Assembly: GCA_963928055.1 (NCBI GenBank)
Contig: CAWVDN010000001.1
Coordinates: 1,364,001-1,428,000 of the forward strand
Origin: Scatomonas sp963928055
GTDB lineage: Bacteria; Bacillota; Clostridia; Lachnospirales; Lachnospiraceae
Reading direction: 5' to 3'
Length of the DNA stretch: 64,000 bases
Of the stretch, positions 15,944 to 23,628 are shown piece by piece. Numbering within the stretch: position 1 is the first letter of the stretch; the number at the start of each line of letters is the position of its first letter. The translations under genes and the position numbers were made by a program. The notes under the pieces are model-generated. The model was not told the DNA's origin and ran no database searches. It saw nothing but the letters and a program-made list of their open reading frames with translations.

Positions 15944-18691
15944 TTACAGCGCTGCCAGCGCTTCCTTAACCACTTCAGGCAGAGCCGGCACTCGGGTGAT
16001 CCGGGCTCCGGTGGCATTGTAGATGGCGTTCAGGATGGCGGGATGCGGTGCCGCCAGAGGTCCTTCGCCGCAGCCTGCGGCGCCGTAGGGTCCCAGGGGA
16101 CGGGGATGATTCTCCTGGTATACCAGTTCGATATCATCCGGAATGTCGTTGGGATAAGAAATACCGCATTTCAGCAGGCTGGTATGCTTCTTCAGATCCT
16201 CGAAGTCCTCGGTCAGCGCCAGGCCGATGCCCTGGGCAATAGCGCCCATAACCTGTCCGTCCACCACCGACTTGTTGATAATGGTACCAAAGTCAGATAC
16301 CATGGTAAATTTCACAACCTTTACTTTTCCGGTCTCCATATTGACCTGCACCACCGGCAGGTTGATGCAGTACATGTATACAGAGAAGGGATTACCCTGA
16401 GCCGTTTCCTGATCGCAGTCGGAGCAGGCGGTGGCTACCCATTTGCCCTCATATTTCAGAGGAAGCTTTTCATCCACCATCTCCTGCCAGGTACGGTAAG
16501 TACCATCGGGTTTTCTCATGGCGTTGATCAGCATCTCGCAGGCTACCCGCACCGCGTTTCCGGTCATGACATTAGAACGGGAACCGCCGGCAGGTCCGGA
16601 GTTGGGGGTCTTGCCGGTATCGTTCATCACCAGCTTGATCTGCTCCGGGGTAATGCCCGCCTGGCGCAGGGTCTCATGGGCATGGGTCAGAGTTCCGATA
16701 TCCGCGCCCTGTCCGTGATCTTCCCAGGAATCGTAGATGGTGACCGTGCCGTCCTCATTGAGTTCCGCCCAGGCCTCGGAGGAATCTACGCCGTCCAGGC
16801 CGCAGCCGTAAATACCCAGGGACACGCCCACGCCGTATTTGTATTTTCCGCCCTCGCTCTTATCCCGGTTCAGGCTTTCCACGTACTCCTGATTCTTGTG
16901 ATAATAGGGCCTTGCCAGATCAAACAGATCCTCCAGGCAGTATACATCCGGCTTGCAGCCGTTGGGTGTGGTGGATCCCGCGGATTCCTTATAGCAGTTC
17001 ATGGCCCGGAATTCAAAGGGATCAATGCCCATCTTGGCTGCCATTACGTCCATGGCGATGTCGCCGCCCATAAAGGACTGGGGCGCTCCGTAGCCCCGGA
17101 ATGCCGCGCCGTAGGCGTGGTTGGTGCAGACCGTACGGGATTTATTGCGGATATTGGGGATATCCACACCGGCTCCCACGAACTGGCTGAGGCGCATGGT
17201 CAGCAGGTCGCCGAACTCGGAATAGGGGCCGTGATCGATAAAGTTGTCGCCTTCCAGGGCCAGGATCTTGCCCTTCTCATCCGCTGCCAGCTTAATGTGC
17301 ATGAAGCCGGGGCTTCTCTTGCCGGTATAGGTGATCATCTGGTACATATCAAAATTCAGGGCTACCGGCCGTCCGGTGACCAGCGCGGCCACGCCTACCA
17401 GAGCCTCGATGGTGGGCGAGAATTTGTAGCCGAAGGTTCCGCCTGCGTGAAGCTGGACCAGACGCAGCTTTTCGGGCTCCACACCGATGCCGGCGCAGAT
17501 CATGGCGTGATGCAGATGGATACCGATGGATTTGGAGTGGATGGTCACTCTTCCTTCTTCATCGATATAGGCATAAGCCACATCCGGCTCAATGGGCATA
17601 TGGGGCTGGCGGGAACAGTAGGCGTCTACCTCCACCACATTGGGAGCGCTCTCCATAATGGGCGCCGTGTCCTCTCCCTTAATACAGTTGGTTTCGTAAT
17701 AAATATTGGGCGTGCCGGGATGGATCTCAATGGCGTCCGGGGCCATAGCCTCGGGAGCCGACATATAGGCCGGCAGGATCTCCAAATCCACCTTCACGTG
17801 CTTGGCGGCCTCCTTGGCATGGGCCACCGTGTCCGCGCATACCATGGCGATGGCGTCGCCGTACTGGAATACCTTTTCATCGCAGAGGATCGGCCGGTCC
17901 CATCCGTCTCCCTTATTGGTGGGGAAGGTGATCAGTCCGGTGATCCGGTTTTTGCCGGGCACATCCTTGTAAGTAATGATCCGCTCTACGCCGGGCATCT
18001 TCTCCGCCTCGGAGGTGTCGATACCTTTGATCAGCGCATGGGAAACTTCCGCCTGCACCAAGGCGATCTGCAGGGTGTTCTCCGGCAGCTTCTTGATCTC
18101 GTCCGCTCCGAAATCCCAGGCTCCCGTTACCTTGGCCACTGCGGAAGGTCTCGCGTACGTGGTTCCCAGGATCTTATTGTCCGTAGGCTGGAACATCAGA
18201 TCTTCCTTAGTGATCTCGCCCCGAAGCACTCTGGCGGCATCCATGACCGCGTCGATCAGGGGTTTGTAGCCGGTACAGCGGCAGAGATTCCGGGTTTTGT
18301 TGAACCAGTCTCTGACCTCCTCCCTGGTGGGAGAGGGATTGTTTTCCAGAAGAACCTTGGCGCTCATGATGAATCCCGGGGAGCAGAATCCGCACTGGGC
18401 GCAGCCGTGGGCTACCCAGGCAGCCTGCAGGGGATGAAGATCCTCCAGGATTCCGATACCCTCGATGGTCTCGATCCTGGCGTAATCCGGTACTTTGGAA
18501 ATCTTGGTGATGCAGGAGCGGGTCACTTTTCCGTCCATGATCACGTTGCATGCGCCGCAGTGTCCGGCCCCGCAGCCGATCTTGCATCCTGTGAGCAGCA
18601 GCCGGTCCCGGAGGATCTCCGCCAGGGACTCGGTGCCCTCCACCACGATCGTTCTCTCAACTCCGTTAATGATCAGAACTTTCTTTACCAT
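15944..18691 (-). CDS. Mop-type molybdenum aldehyde oxidoreductase
   Basis: The 915-residue xanthine oxidase-family enzyme is collinear with Desulfovibrio gigas Mop (907 residues, from memory). It oxidises aldehydes to acids at a molybdopterin cytosine dinucleotide centre. The plant-type [2Fe-2S] ligands are Cys40, 45, 48 and 60, the second cluster lies in CAQCGFCSPGF and CRCTGYKP, and molybdenum-domain marks include GGTFGYKFSP, AFRGYGAPQ and the catalytic Glu in GAAGCGEGPL. No FAD domain is present, as in Mop. The ATG at 18691 follows AGGAGGTTGAAGG. Accessory genes follow and modABC is nearby. The aldehyde substrate is not evident. Confidence 0.95.
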   Translation of the reverse strand: MVKKVLIINGVERTIVVEGTESLAEILRDRLLLTGCKIGCGAGHCGACNVIMDGKVTRSCITKISKVPDYARIETIEGIGILEDLHPLQAAWVAHGCAQCGFCSPGFIMSAKVLLENNPSPTREEVRDWFNKTRNLCRCTGYKPLIDAVMDAARVLRGEITKEDLMFQPTDNKILGTTYARPSAVAKVTGAWDFGADEIKKLPENTLQIALVQAEVSHALIKGIDTSEAEKMPGVERIITYKDVPGKNRITGLITFPTNKGDGWDRPILCDEKVFQYGDAIAMVCADTVAHAKEAAKHVKVDLEILPAYMSAPEAMAPDAIEIHPGTPNIYYETNCIKGEDTAPIMESAPNVVEVDAYCSRQPHMPIEPDVAYAYIDEEGRVTIHSKSIGIHLHHAMICAGIGVEPEKLRLVQLHAGGTFGYKFSPTIEALVGVAALVTGRPVALNFDMYQMITYTGKRSPGFMHIKLAADEKGKILALEGDNFIDHGPYSEFGDLLTMRLSQFVGAGVDIPNIRNKSRTVCTNHAYGAAFRGYGAPQSFMGGDIAMDVMAAKMGIDPFEFRAMNCYKESAGSTTPNGCKPDVYCLEDLFDLARPYYHKNQEYVESLNRDKSEGGKYKYGVGVSLGIYGCGLDGVDSSEAWAELNEDGTVTIYDSWEDHGQGADIGTLTHAHETLRQAGITPEQIKLVMNDTGKTPNSGPAGGSRSNVMTGNAVRVACEMLINAMRKPDGTYRTWQEMVDEKLPLKYEGKWVATACSDCDQETAQGNPFSVYMYCINLPVVQVNMETGKVKVVKFTMVSDFGTIINKSVVDGQVMGAIAQGIGLALTEDFEDLKKHTSLLKCGISYPNDIPDDIELVYQENHPRPLGPYGAAGCGEGPLAAPHPAILNAIYNATGARITRVPALPEVVKEALAAL

Positions 18692-18732
18692 CCTTCAACC
18701 TCCTATCCTGTTCACTTCCTTTTTTGTGTTCT

Positions 18733-18809
18733 GCGGCGCTCCCCGCCGCGATAAGTTTATGAGACAGGACTGCGTGAACACGCAGCGCGGAACAATCCGT
18801 GTCTCATAA
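18733..18809 (-). promoter_or_regulatory. Structured leader/repeat element before the oxidoreductase gene
   Basis: Nested inverted repeats fill the leader: TTATGAGACA (18757-18766) pairs with TGTCTCATAA (18800-18809), CTGCGTG with CACGCAG inside it, and GCGGCG with CGCCGC nearer the gene. A 21-nt stretch, 18785-18805, recurs with two mismatches at 37789-37809 in the valS leader in the same orientation, and both are flanked by CTCATTTT. It may be a dispersed element or a structured regulatory RNA. I do not recognise a named riboswitch. Confidence 0.5.
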
Positions 18810-18814
18810 CTCAT

Positions 18815-18856
18815 TTTATATTAAGGCATCTGCCCTAATTACTGCCCAGGCATCTG
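18815..18856 (-). promoter_or_regulatory. Probable oxidoreductase promoter with direct repeats
   Basis: On the minus strand a TATAAA (18815-18820) could be the -10 for the oxidoreductase gene, with only a weak -35. AGGCATCTG occurs twice on the plus strand with a 24-bp period (18824-18832 and 18848-18856), reading CAGATGCCT towards the gene. A weak -35 plus phased direct repeats suggests regulator binding, but this is inference. Confidence 0.35.
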
Positions 18857-18895
18857 GTCAAACGGGACTGCTTCTGATACAATGAGGTTAAGATG

Positions 18896-18923
18896 TTGAG
18901 GTCAAAAGCCCCCCAACTATAAT
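18896..18923 (+). promoter_or_regulatory. Promoter for the small plus-strand gene
   Basis: TTGAGG, a 16-bp spacer and a consensus TATAAT are placed about 70 bp before the start codon at 18996. Confidence 0.6.
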
Positions 18924-18995
18924 GCCTATCCAATATCAGAAACCGAAAACATCCGCATACAGGGAACCGGGAAAGTTCCGGAAAGGAGTCGTTCC

Positions 18996-19241
18996 ATGCA
19001 GCCAAATGAAATCCGCGCCAGCCAGATCACCGTTGAGGTAACGGATGAGACCACAGGAGAAACCTATCGCAGGACTCTGCCTGTGGACTACTGTGAAACA
19101 GCTAATTTTCTCCGGCTCCGGGGAGAAGATATGAACGGAAAACCCAGCGAGCTGGTCTTCCTCTCGGACACCGGCATGCGCCGCCTGAAGGACCTGATGG
19201 GCAAAGGCCCGGATGAGGATCCCTGCGGCACACATTCATAG
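18996..19241 (+). CDS. Small protein of unknown function
   Basis: The 81-residue soluble protein has a good ribosome binding site (GGAAAGGAG, 7-bp spacing) and its own promoter. It is divergent from the oxidoreductase gene. The sequence begins with polar beta-like stretches (ITVEVTDETTGETYRRTLPV) and ends with a short helix (GMRRLKDLMGKG) and a Cys near the C-terminus. No family was recognised. The well-formed signals make it a likely real gene, but a link to molybdenum metabolism is not shown. Confidence 0.6.
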   Translation: MQPNEIRASQITVEVTDETTGETYRRTLPVDYCETANFLRLRGEDMNGKPSELVFLSDTGMRRLKDLMGKGPDEDPCGTHS

Positions 19242-19549
19242 TTCACGCACAATTTTTCTGAATCTTGTACCCTAAGTATAGTGTATTTTCTGTAAATCAG
19301 TCAATCAATTTTCTATTTTCATTTATACTATTTTGAGAATAATATTCCCTATTCACAGCCATTTCAGACTTGACCGCAGACGCGTTGTCCTCGCAAAAAA
19401 GCACCTGCTGGTAAGCGCGACAATCGCGCATGTGGGCGGGGTGGCTGTGAATCGTAACGTACGCACTACCTGGAAGGGAGCATAGCGCATAGCAAATTCG
19501 TGCGGCAGAACCTTTTACAGCGAATAAGAACTCTGTAGGTAATTATCTA

Positions 19550-19748
19550 CTACCGTAAGGAAATAGGAAGCAAGTATTGCACCCGTACAGGCACAAATCA
19601 GACTACCGTAAGGAAGCAGAAAACAGCAATTGCGCCCGTAGGGGCACAGATCAGACTACCGTAAGGAAACAGGAATCAGGTATTGCGCCCGTAGGGGCAT
19701 GGCGCAGTCTACCGTAAGGAAACAGAAATCACGTATTGCGCCCGTACT
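19550..19748. repeat. 53-bp tandem repeat, about 3.8 copies
   Basis: Units begin at 19550, 19603, 19656 and 19709, exactly 53 bp apart. Each opens with CTACCGTAAGGAA and has a second conserved block, TATTGCGCCCGTA, which in copies 2 and 3 extends to GGGGCA and can form a small GCCC/GGGC hairpin. The last copy decays after CCCGTA. The rest of 19242-19860 has no gene I can support. The repeat has no CRISPR-like unique spacers. Confidence 0.85.
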
Positions 19749-19860
19749 CCCCTGAATTTTTCTGCTGTAAGGCTGAGAAAAACCCAGAAATTTGCCTGTA
19801 TCCCGCCAGAGGTGTGATGTCTGCAGCAGTTTGAGCGGCATCCCCTGATCTGTTTTGTAT

Positions 19861-19912
19861 AAAAAGGGAACCGCTGCTCCATAGATTTCTCTATTTTGCA
19901 TCGGTCCCTTTT
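19861..19912 (-). terminator. Terminator after the ferredoxin-like gene
   Basis: On the minus strand AAAAGGGACCG pairs with CGGTTCCCTTTTT across an AT-rich loop, just after the stop at 19920. The T-tract is good; the stem has a one-base bulge. Confidence 0.6.
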
Positions 19913-19919
19913 CTACTGT

Positions 19920-20552
19920 TTATGCTTCTGTGATCTTCCCTTCCGTGGAAACGATCTTTACCTTCCAGGGAATCTGTTTTCCGCTGTTTTCCAGGGCCTT
20001 TCGTACCGCATGCTCCAGACCGCCGCAGCAGGGCACTTCCATGCGGACCAGACAGATGCTTTGGATCTCATTGTGTTTCAGGATTTCCGTCAGTTTTACC
20101 GAGTAATCCACGCCGTCCAGCTTGGGACAGCCTATGAGGGTGATCCTGTCTTTCATAAATTCCTCATGAAAGGCCCCGTAGGCGTAGGCTGTGCAGTCTG
20201 CCGCGATCAGAAGACGGGCTCCGTCAAAATACGGCGCCTTTACCGGCACCAGCTTGATCTGCACCGGCCACTGGCCCAGCCGGGAGTAGACCTCCCCAGC
20301 CGTCCGGGCGTTCTGCTGTTCTTTCTTCTTCCTCACTGCTTCCGCGTCATAGGCAGCCGCCTCCCGCTCTTCAAAGGTAATCGCTCCTGCCGGGCAAGCC
20401 GGCAGGCAGTCCCCCAGACCGTCGCAGTAGTCCTCTCTCAGAAGCCTTGCCTTTCCGCCGACTATACCGATGGCTCCTTCATGGCAGGCCGAGGCGCAGA
20501 GGCCGCAGCCATTGCATGCTCCTTCATCGATCCGGATGATTTTTCTCTTCAT
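19920..20552 (-). CDS. 4Fe-4S ferredoxin-type protein with a Cys-rich C-terminal domain
   Basis: The 210-residue cytosolic protein has a bacterial-type double cluster domain at residues 13-60 (CNGCGLCASACHEGAI and CDGLGDCLPACPAGAI; the second motif has unusual spacing). A C-terminal domain follows with LLIAADCTAYAYGAFHEEF, LIGCPKLDG and EVPCCGGLEHAV, which may hold a further metal site. Its partner is probably the zinc-ribbon protein encoded immediately upstream with a 4-bp overlap. The pair has a Crp/Fnr-type promoter, pointing to a redox or nitrosative-stress role, which is inferred. Confidence 0.87.
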   Translation of the reverse strand: MKRKIIRIDEGACNGCGLCASACHEGAIGIVGGKARLLREDYCDGLGDCLPACPAGAITFEEREAAAYDAEAVRKKKEQQNARTAGEVYSRLGQWPVQIKLVPVKAPYFDGARLLIAADCTAYAYGAFHEEFMKDRITLIGCPKLDGVDYSVKLTEILKHNEIQSICLVRMEVPCCGGLEHAVRKALENSGKQIPWKVKIVSTEGKITEA

Positions 20553-20809
20553 GCGCTCTTCCCTCTTTTCTCTATATTTCTTCTGGCTATTTCCATCATA
20601 TCCTCATACATCCGATCCCCCACGCACTGCCTGGCATATTTGCACCACTGCACGCAGCTTAATTTATCGTTATAGATCACAAAACCGCAGTGTTCGCAGG
20701 CCGCCTCTGTGTCCACAGAAAAAATTTCGATTTCATGGCCGCACTGAGGACAGATTCGTTCTTCAATAGAAATCTCTTTCGATTTGCTCTGGCATCCTTC
20801 TAAGATCAT
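20549..20809 (-). CDS. Zinc-ribbon protein co-transcribed with the ferredoxin
   Basis: The 86-residue protein has a four-Cys ribbon (CPQCGHEIEIF, CEHCGFVIY) followed by a second Cys pair (CVQWCKYARQC) and a basic C-terminus. AGGGAGG lies 8 bp before the ATG. It is the first gene downstream of the promoter at 20839-20882 and overlaps the ferredoxin start as ATGA. The function is unknown; the paired Cys could bind zinc or iron. Confidence 0.8.
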   Translation of the reverse strand: MILEGCQSKSKEISIEERICPQCGHEIEIFSVDTEAACEHCGFVIYNDKLSCVQWCKYARQCVGDRMYEDMMEIARRNIEKRGKSA

Positions 20810-20838
20810 GGCCGCACCTCCCTTTCTGGTATGGTTTT

Positions 20839-20882
20839 ATTATAGAACAGCACCTCTTCCCGGTATGTTGTCGAAACAACAT
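20839..20882 (-). promoter_or_regulatory. Class II Crp/Fnr-type promoter
   Basis: The minus strand has a consensus -10 TATAAT (20839-20844) but no recognisable -35. In its place is a perfect palindrome, ATGTTGT-CGAA-ACAACAT (20865-20882). With the -10 first base set to -12, the palindrome centre falls exactly at -41.5, the position used by Crp/Fnr-family activators that contact RNA polymerase from the -35 site. The TGTTGT half-site is not the Fnr consensus, so the regulator (HcpR- or NO-type, or other) is open. Confidence 0.7.
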
Positions 20883-20926
20883 GCCTGGTGTTTTTCTTAA
20901 GAACTCCCAAGCGGAGTGTTGATCCC

Positions 20927-20983
20927 ATGAGCAAAAAGCAAGTGACAGGAACTGCCGAATATATTACAATGATTTACAGATAA
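20927..20983 (+). CDS. Possible 18-residue microprotein
   Basis: An ATG at 20927 opens 18 codons ending at TAA 20981-20983 (peptide MSKKQVTGTAEYITMIYR), with GCGGAG 10 bp upstream. It precedes the TylF-like gene by 40 bp. No family was recognised and such short frames arise by chance, so support is weak. Confidence 0.2.
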   Translation: MSKKQVTGTAEYITMIYR

Positions 20984-21023
20984 AAAATCCGCTTTTTGCG
21001 GACAGAACGGAGAAAAAAACACT

Positions 21024-21878
21024 ATGAACGTGATCATCTGGGGCTGCGGCCAGGGAGGCCGCACAGTAAAAAACTGGCTTCCGGCGGATGCCCGTCTGCT
21101 GGCCTTCGCTGACAGCGATCCCGCCCTGCAGCATACCTTCCGGGAAAACGTTCCGGTGATCCCCCCGGAGGAGATCCCCCGGCATCAGCCGGACCTGGTC
21201 TGGATCGCCGTCCGCAACCGGGAAGCTTCCGGCCAGATCCGACAGCGCCTGGAAGCCATGGGGTTTTCCGGGGACATCCGCAGCCTTACGGAGTTCTGCG
21301 ATTCCATGGATCTCCGGAGAGCCTGCCTGCGGATGCTGGCACAGGAAATACGGGACCGGAAGCTGCCGGGGGAAATGGCGGAGCTGGGGGTGTACCGGGG
21401 AGCTTTTGCCCGGGAGATGAACCGGCTGCTGCCGGAAAAGAAGCTGTACCTCTTTGATACTTTTCAGGGCTTTCCGGAAGAGGACACATGCATGGAAAAA
21501 CAAAGGCATCCGGGGCAGAAAAGTCCCATGACTTTTCAAGATACCAGCCTGGAACTGGTCCGTTCCTGTCTGCCTTACCCGGAACAGGCCGTATTCTGTC
21601 CGGGGCGTTTTCCGGATTCCCTGGCAGTGCTGCAGGATCCCCTGCCGGCTCTGGCACTGGTGAGCCTGGACCCGGACCTCTATGAACCTGTCCGCCAGGG
21701 CCTGAAGATCTTCTGGCCTCTGCTGGTACCGGGAGGCATGATCCTGATCCATGACTACAACAATTCCCAGTTTCCCGGCGCAGGAGACGCGGTCCGGGAA
21801 TTCTGCCGGGAGCACAGACTGACCGTCCTTCCCCTGCCGGATCTTCACGGCAGCGGAGTGCTGGTCAAACAAGAATAA
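21024..21878 (+). CDS. TylF/MycF-like methyltransferase-family protein with N-terminal Rossmann-like segment
   Basis: The 284-residue protein starts with a nucleotide-binding-like strand-loop (MNVIIWGCGQGGRTV). From about residue 110 it carries a TylF-type domain: GEMAELGVYRGAFAREMNRLLP, LFDTFQGFPEED and a C-terminal PGGMILIHDYNN with the metal-binding Asp. The family O-methylates sugars or is found in sugar and cell-surface pathways. It lies 18 bp before xdhC and may be co-transcribed, though no functional link is obvious. The specific substrate is unknown. Confidence 0.8.
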   Translation: MNVIIWGCGQGGRTVKNWLPADARLLAFADSDPALQHTFRENVPVIPPEEIPRHQPDLVWIAVRNREASGQIRQRLEAMGFSGDIRSLTEFCDSMDLRRACLRMLAQEIRDRKLPGEMAELGVYRGAFAREMNRLLPEKKLYLFDTFQGFPEEDTCMEKQRHPGQKSPMTFQDTSLELVRSCLPYPEQAVFCPGRFPDSLAVLQDPLPALALVSLDPDLYEPVRQGLKIFWPLLVPGGMILIHDYNNSQFPGAGDAVREFCREHRLTVLPLPDLHGSGVLVKQE

Positions 21879-21896
21879 AAACCAGGAGGAGATTCG

Positions 21897-22931
21897 ATGA
21901 TGATGGAATTATACAGACAGATCGCGGACTGCAATCCCAACCGAAAGACGGTGGTGCTGACCCTGCTGGAGGGAGAGAAGGCCGGCGAAAAAGCATTGTA
22001 TACCGATGGAGCCCTTCAATGGGAATCCCAAAGCGGAGGGTTTTTCTCCCATCTGAAGGAAGACCTTTCTTCCCTGGACGCCACCGGGATCCATACCCTG
22101 GGCGGCTGCCGGGTCCTCTGCGAATTTCCCGCCAGAGAACAGAAGCTGGTGATCTGCGGCGGCGGCCATGTCTCCATCCCGGTGATCCGCATGGCCCGCA
22201 TGATCGGCTGTTCCGTGACCGTCCTGGAGGACCGTCCCAAATTCGCGGACAATGCCCGGAGAGCCGGGGCGGATCGGGTCCTCTGCGAATCCTTTGAGGA
22301 GGGTCTGGCAAAGACCCCCGGGGACGCGGATACCTTTTTTGTCATTGTTACCCGGGGGCACCGGTACGATCAGACCTGCCTGGGCCTCATCGCGGAAAAG
22401 CCCCACGCCTACATCGGCATGATCGGCAGCCGGGGCAGGACCGCCAAAGTAAAAGAGGCTCTGCGGGAATCCGGCACAGACCCCAGAGTGCTGGAAACGG
22501 TACACACTCCTATCGGCCTTCCCATCGGCGCGGAGACCCCGGAGGAGATCGGCATTTCGATTATGGCGGAGATCATTCAGGAAAAAAATAAAAACCGCCG
22601 AAGAGGCGGCTTTACCAGAGAAATCCTGAAAGCGGTCCTGGACACGTCCGAGGCAGAGACAAAAAAAGTCCTGGCCACCATTGCGGCCAGGAAAGGCTCC
22701 GCCCCCAGAGAGGCGGGGACCAAAATGCTGGTTTACCGGGACGGACGGTGCGTGGGCACCATCGGAGGCGGCTGCCTGGAAGCGGATATTTTCCAGAAAG
22801 CCCTCCGGCTGATGACAGAAGAACATCCGTCCCCTGTACTCTATCACGCCGACATGACCGGCCGGGACGCGGAAGACGAAGGCATGGTCTGCGGCGGCCT
22901 TGTGGACGTTCTGCTGGAGCCCCTGTTTTAA
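21897..22931 (+). CDS. XdhC-family molybdenum hydroxylase maturation protein
   Basis: The 344-residue protein of the XdhC/CoxI type binds the sulfurated molybdenum cofactor and helps insert it into xanthine oxidase-family enzymes. The Rossmann domain (VICGGGHVSIPVIRMARMIG, then GMIGSRGR) precedes the CoxI-like part (GSAPREAGTKM and GTIGGGCLEADIF), the reverse of the order seen in many XdhC proteins. A likely client is the Mop-type oxidoreductase 3.2 kb away. AGGAGGAG precedes the start. Its stop overlaps the stop of the convergent ktrA by 3 bp. Confidence 0.9.
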   Translation: MMMELYRQIADCNPNRKTVVLTLLEGEKAGEKALYTDGALQWESQSGGFFSHLKEDLSSLDATGIHTLGGCRVLCEFPAREQKLVICGGGHVSIPVIRMARMIGCSVTVLEDRPKFADNARRAGADRVLCESFEEGLAKTPGDADTFFVIVTRGHRYDQTCLGLIAEKPHAYIGMIGSRGRTAKVKEALRESGTDPRVLETVHTPIGLPIGAETPEEIGISIMAEIIQEKNKNRRRGGFTREILKAVLDTSEAETKKVLATIAARKGSAPREAGTKMLVYRDGRCVGTIGGGCLEADIFQKALRLMTEEHPSPVLYHADMTGRDAEDEGMVCGGLVDVLLEPLF

Positions 22932-23617
22932 CGGTGGCTTTCCAGCCACTCGGACAGCCGGGCCAGACCGTCCCGGCTGCCGGACACCAGCAGCACGTCG
23001 TGATCTTTAAAAACATAATCCGGCTTTACGTGCTCCAGCACTTCTCCGCTGTTCTCCACGGCGATGATGTTCAGGCCGAAGCGGGCTCGGAGATCCATGT
23101 CCAGCACGGATTTCCCCACCAGCTGCTCCGGTATCTGCAGCTTGGAGATATTGATCTTTTCGCTGAGCTGGATATAATCCAGGACTCTGGCAGTTTCCAG
23201 CCGGTTGGCCAGACGGATGGCCATATCCCGTTCAGGATACACCACCTCTGCCCCCAGCTTTTCCAGGATCTCTCCATGCTCCGCGCTGGTGGCCTTCGCT
23301 ACCACCTTGGGGATCCCCAGACTCACCAGGTGCAGGGTCGTCAGGATGGAGGTTTCAATGTGCTCTCCGATACACACCACTGCCACATCGCAGTTCTGGA
23401 TCCCTGTCTCCGCCAGAGATTTCTTATCCATGCTTTTGACTACCAGGGCGTTCTCCGTGATATCTCTCAGTTCCCTTACTTTTTCTTCATCCCGGTCCAG
23501 GATCAGCAGATCTACGTCTGCCCGGGACAGTTCCATGGCCAGGGCATATCCGAATCTCCCCAGGCCTACGATCCCATAGGACATTTTCGTGTTTTTGCGA
23601 TTGTGAAATACGCTCAT
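22928..23617 (-). CDS. KtrA/TrkA-type potassium uptake regulatory subunit
   Basis: The 229-residue cytosolic RCK protein has an N-terminal nucleotide-binding fold (GIVGLGRFGYALAMEL, LLILDRDEEKV) and a C-terminal TrkA-C domain (VLDMDLRARFGLNIIAV). It gates the KtrB/TrkH pore encoded 11 bp upstream. AAAGGAGG precedes the ATG at 23617. The length is normal for KtrA and half that of the duplicated TrkA of enterobacteria. Confidence 0.92.
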   Translation of the reverse strand: MSVFHNRKNTKMSYGIVGLGRFGYALAMELSRADVDLLILDRDEEKVRELRDITENALVVKSMDKKSLAETGIQNCDVAVVCIGEHIETSILTTLHLVSLGIPKVVAKATSAEHGEILEKLGAEVVYPERDMAIRLANRLETARVLDYIQLSEKINISKLQIPEQLVGKSVLDMDLRARFGLNIIAVENSGEVLEHVKPDYVFKDHDVLLVSGSRDGLARLSEWLESHR

Positions 23618-23628
23618 TTTTTCCTCCT

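Noticed and set aside
16043..18754. A 903-codon plus-strand frame opposite the oxidoreductase gene
   Set aside because: It is a shadow of a long GC-rich gene whose minus-strand reading has full motifs.
18692..18830. Molybdenum-cofactor riboswitch in the oxidoreductase leader
   Set aside because: The leader is structured, but I could not recognise the Moco motif, and part of it recurs before valS, which has no link to molybdenum.
19550..19748. CRISPR array
   Set aside because: The 53-bp units are similar over their whole length with no unique spacers, the number is low and no cas gene is nearby.
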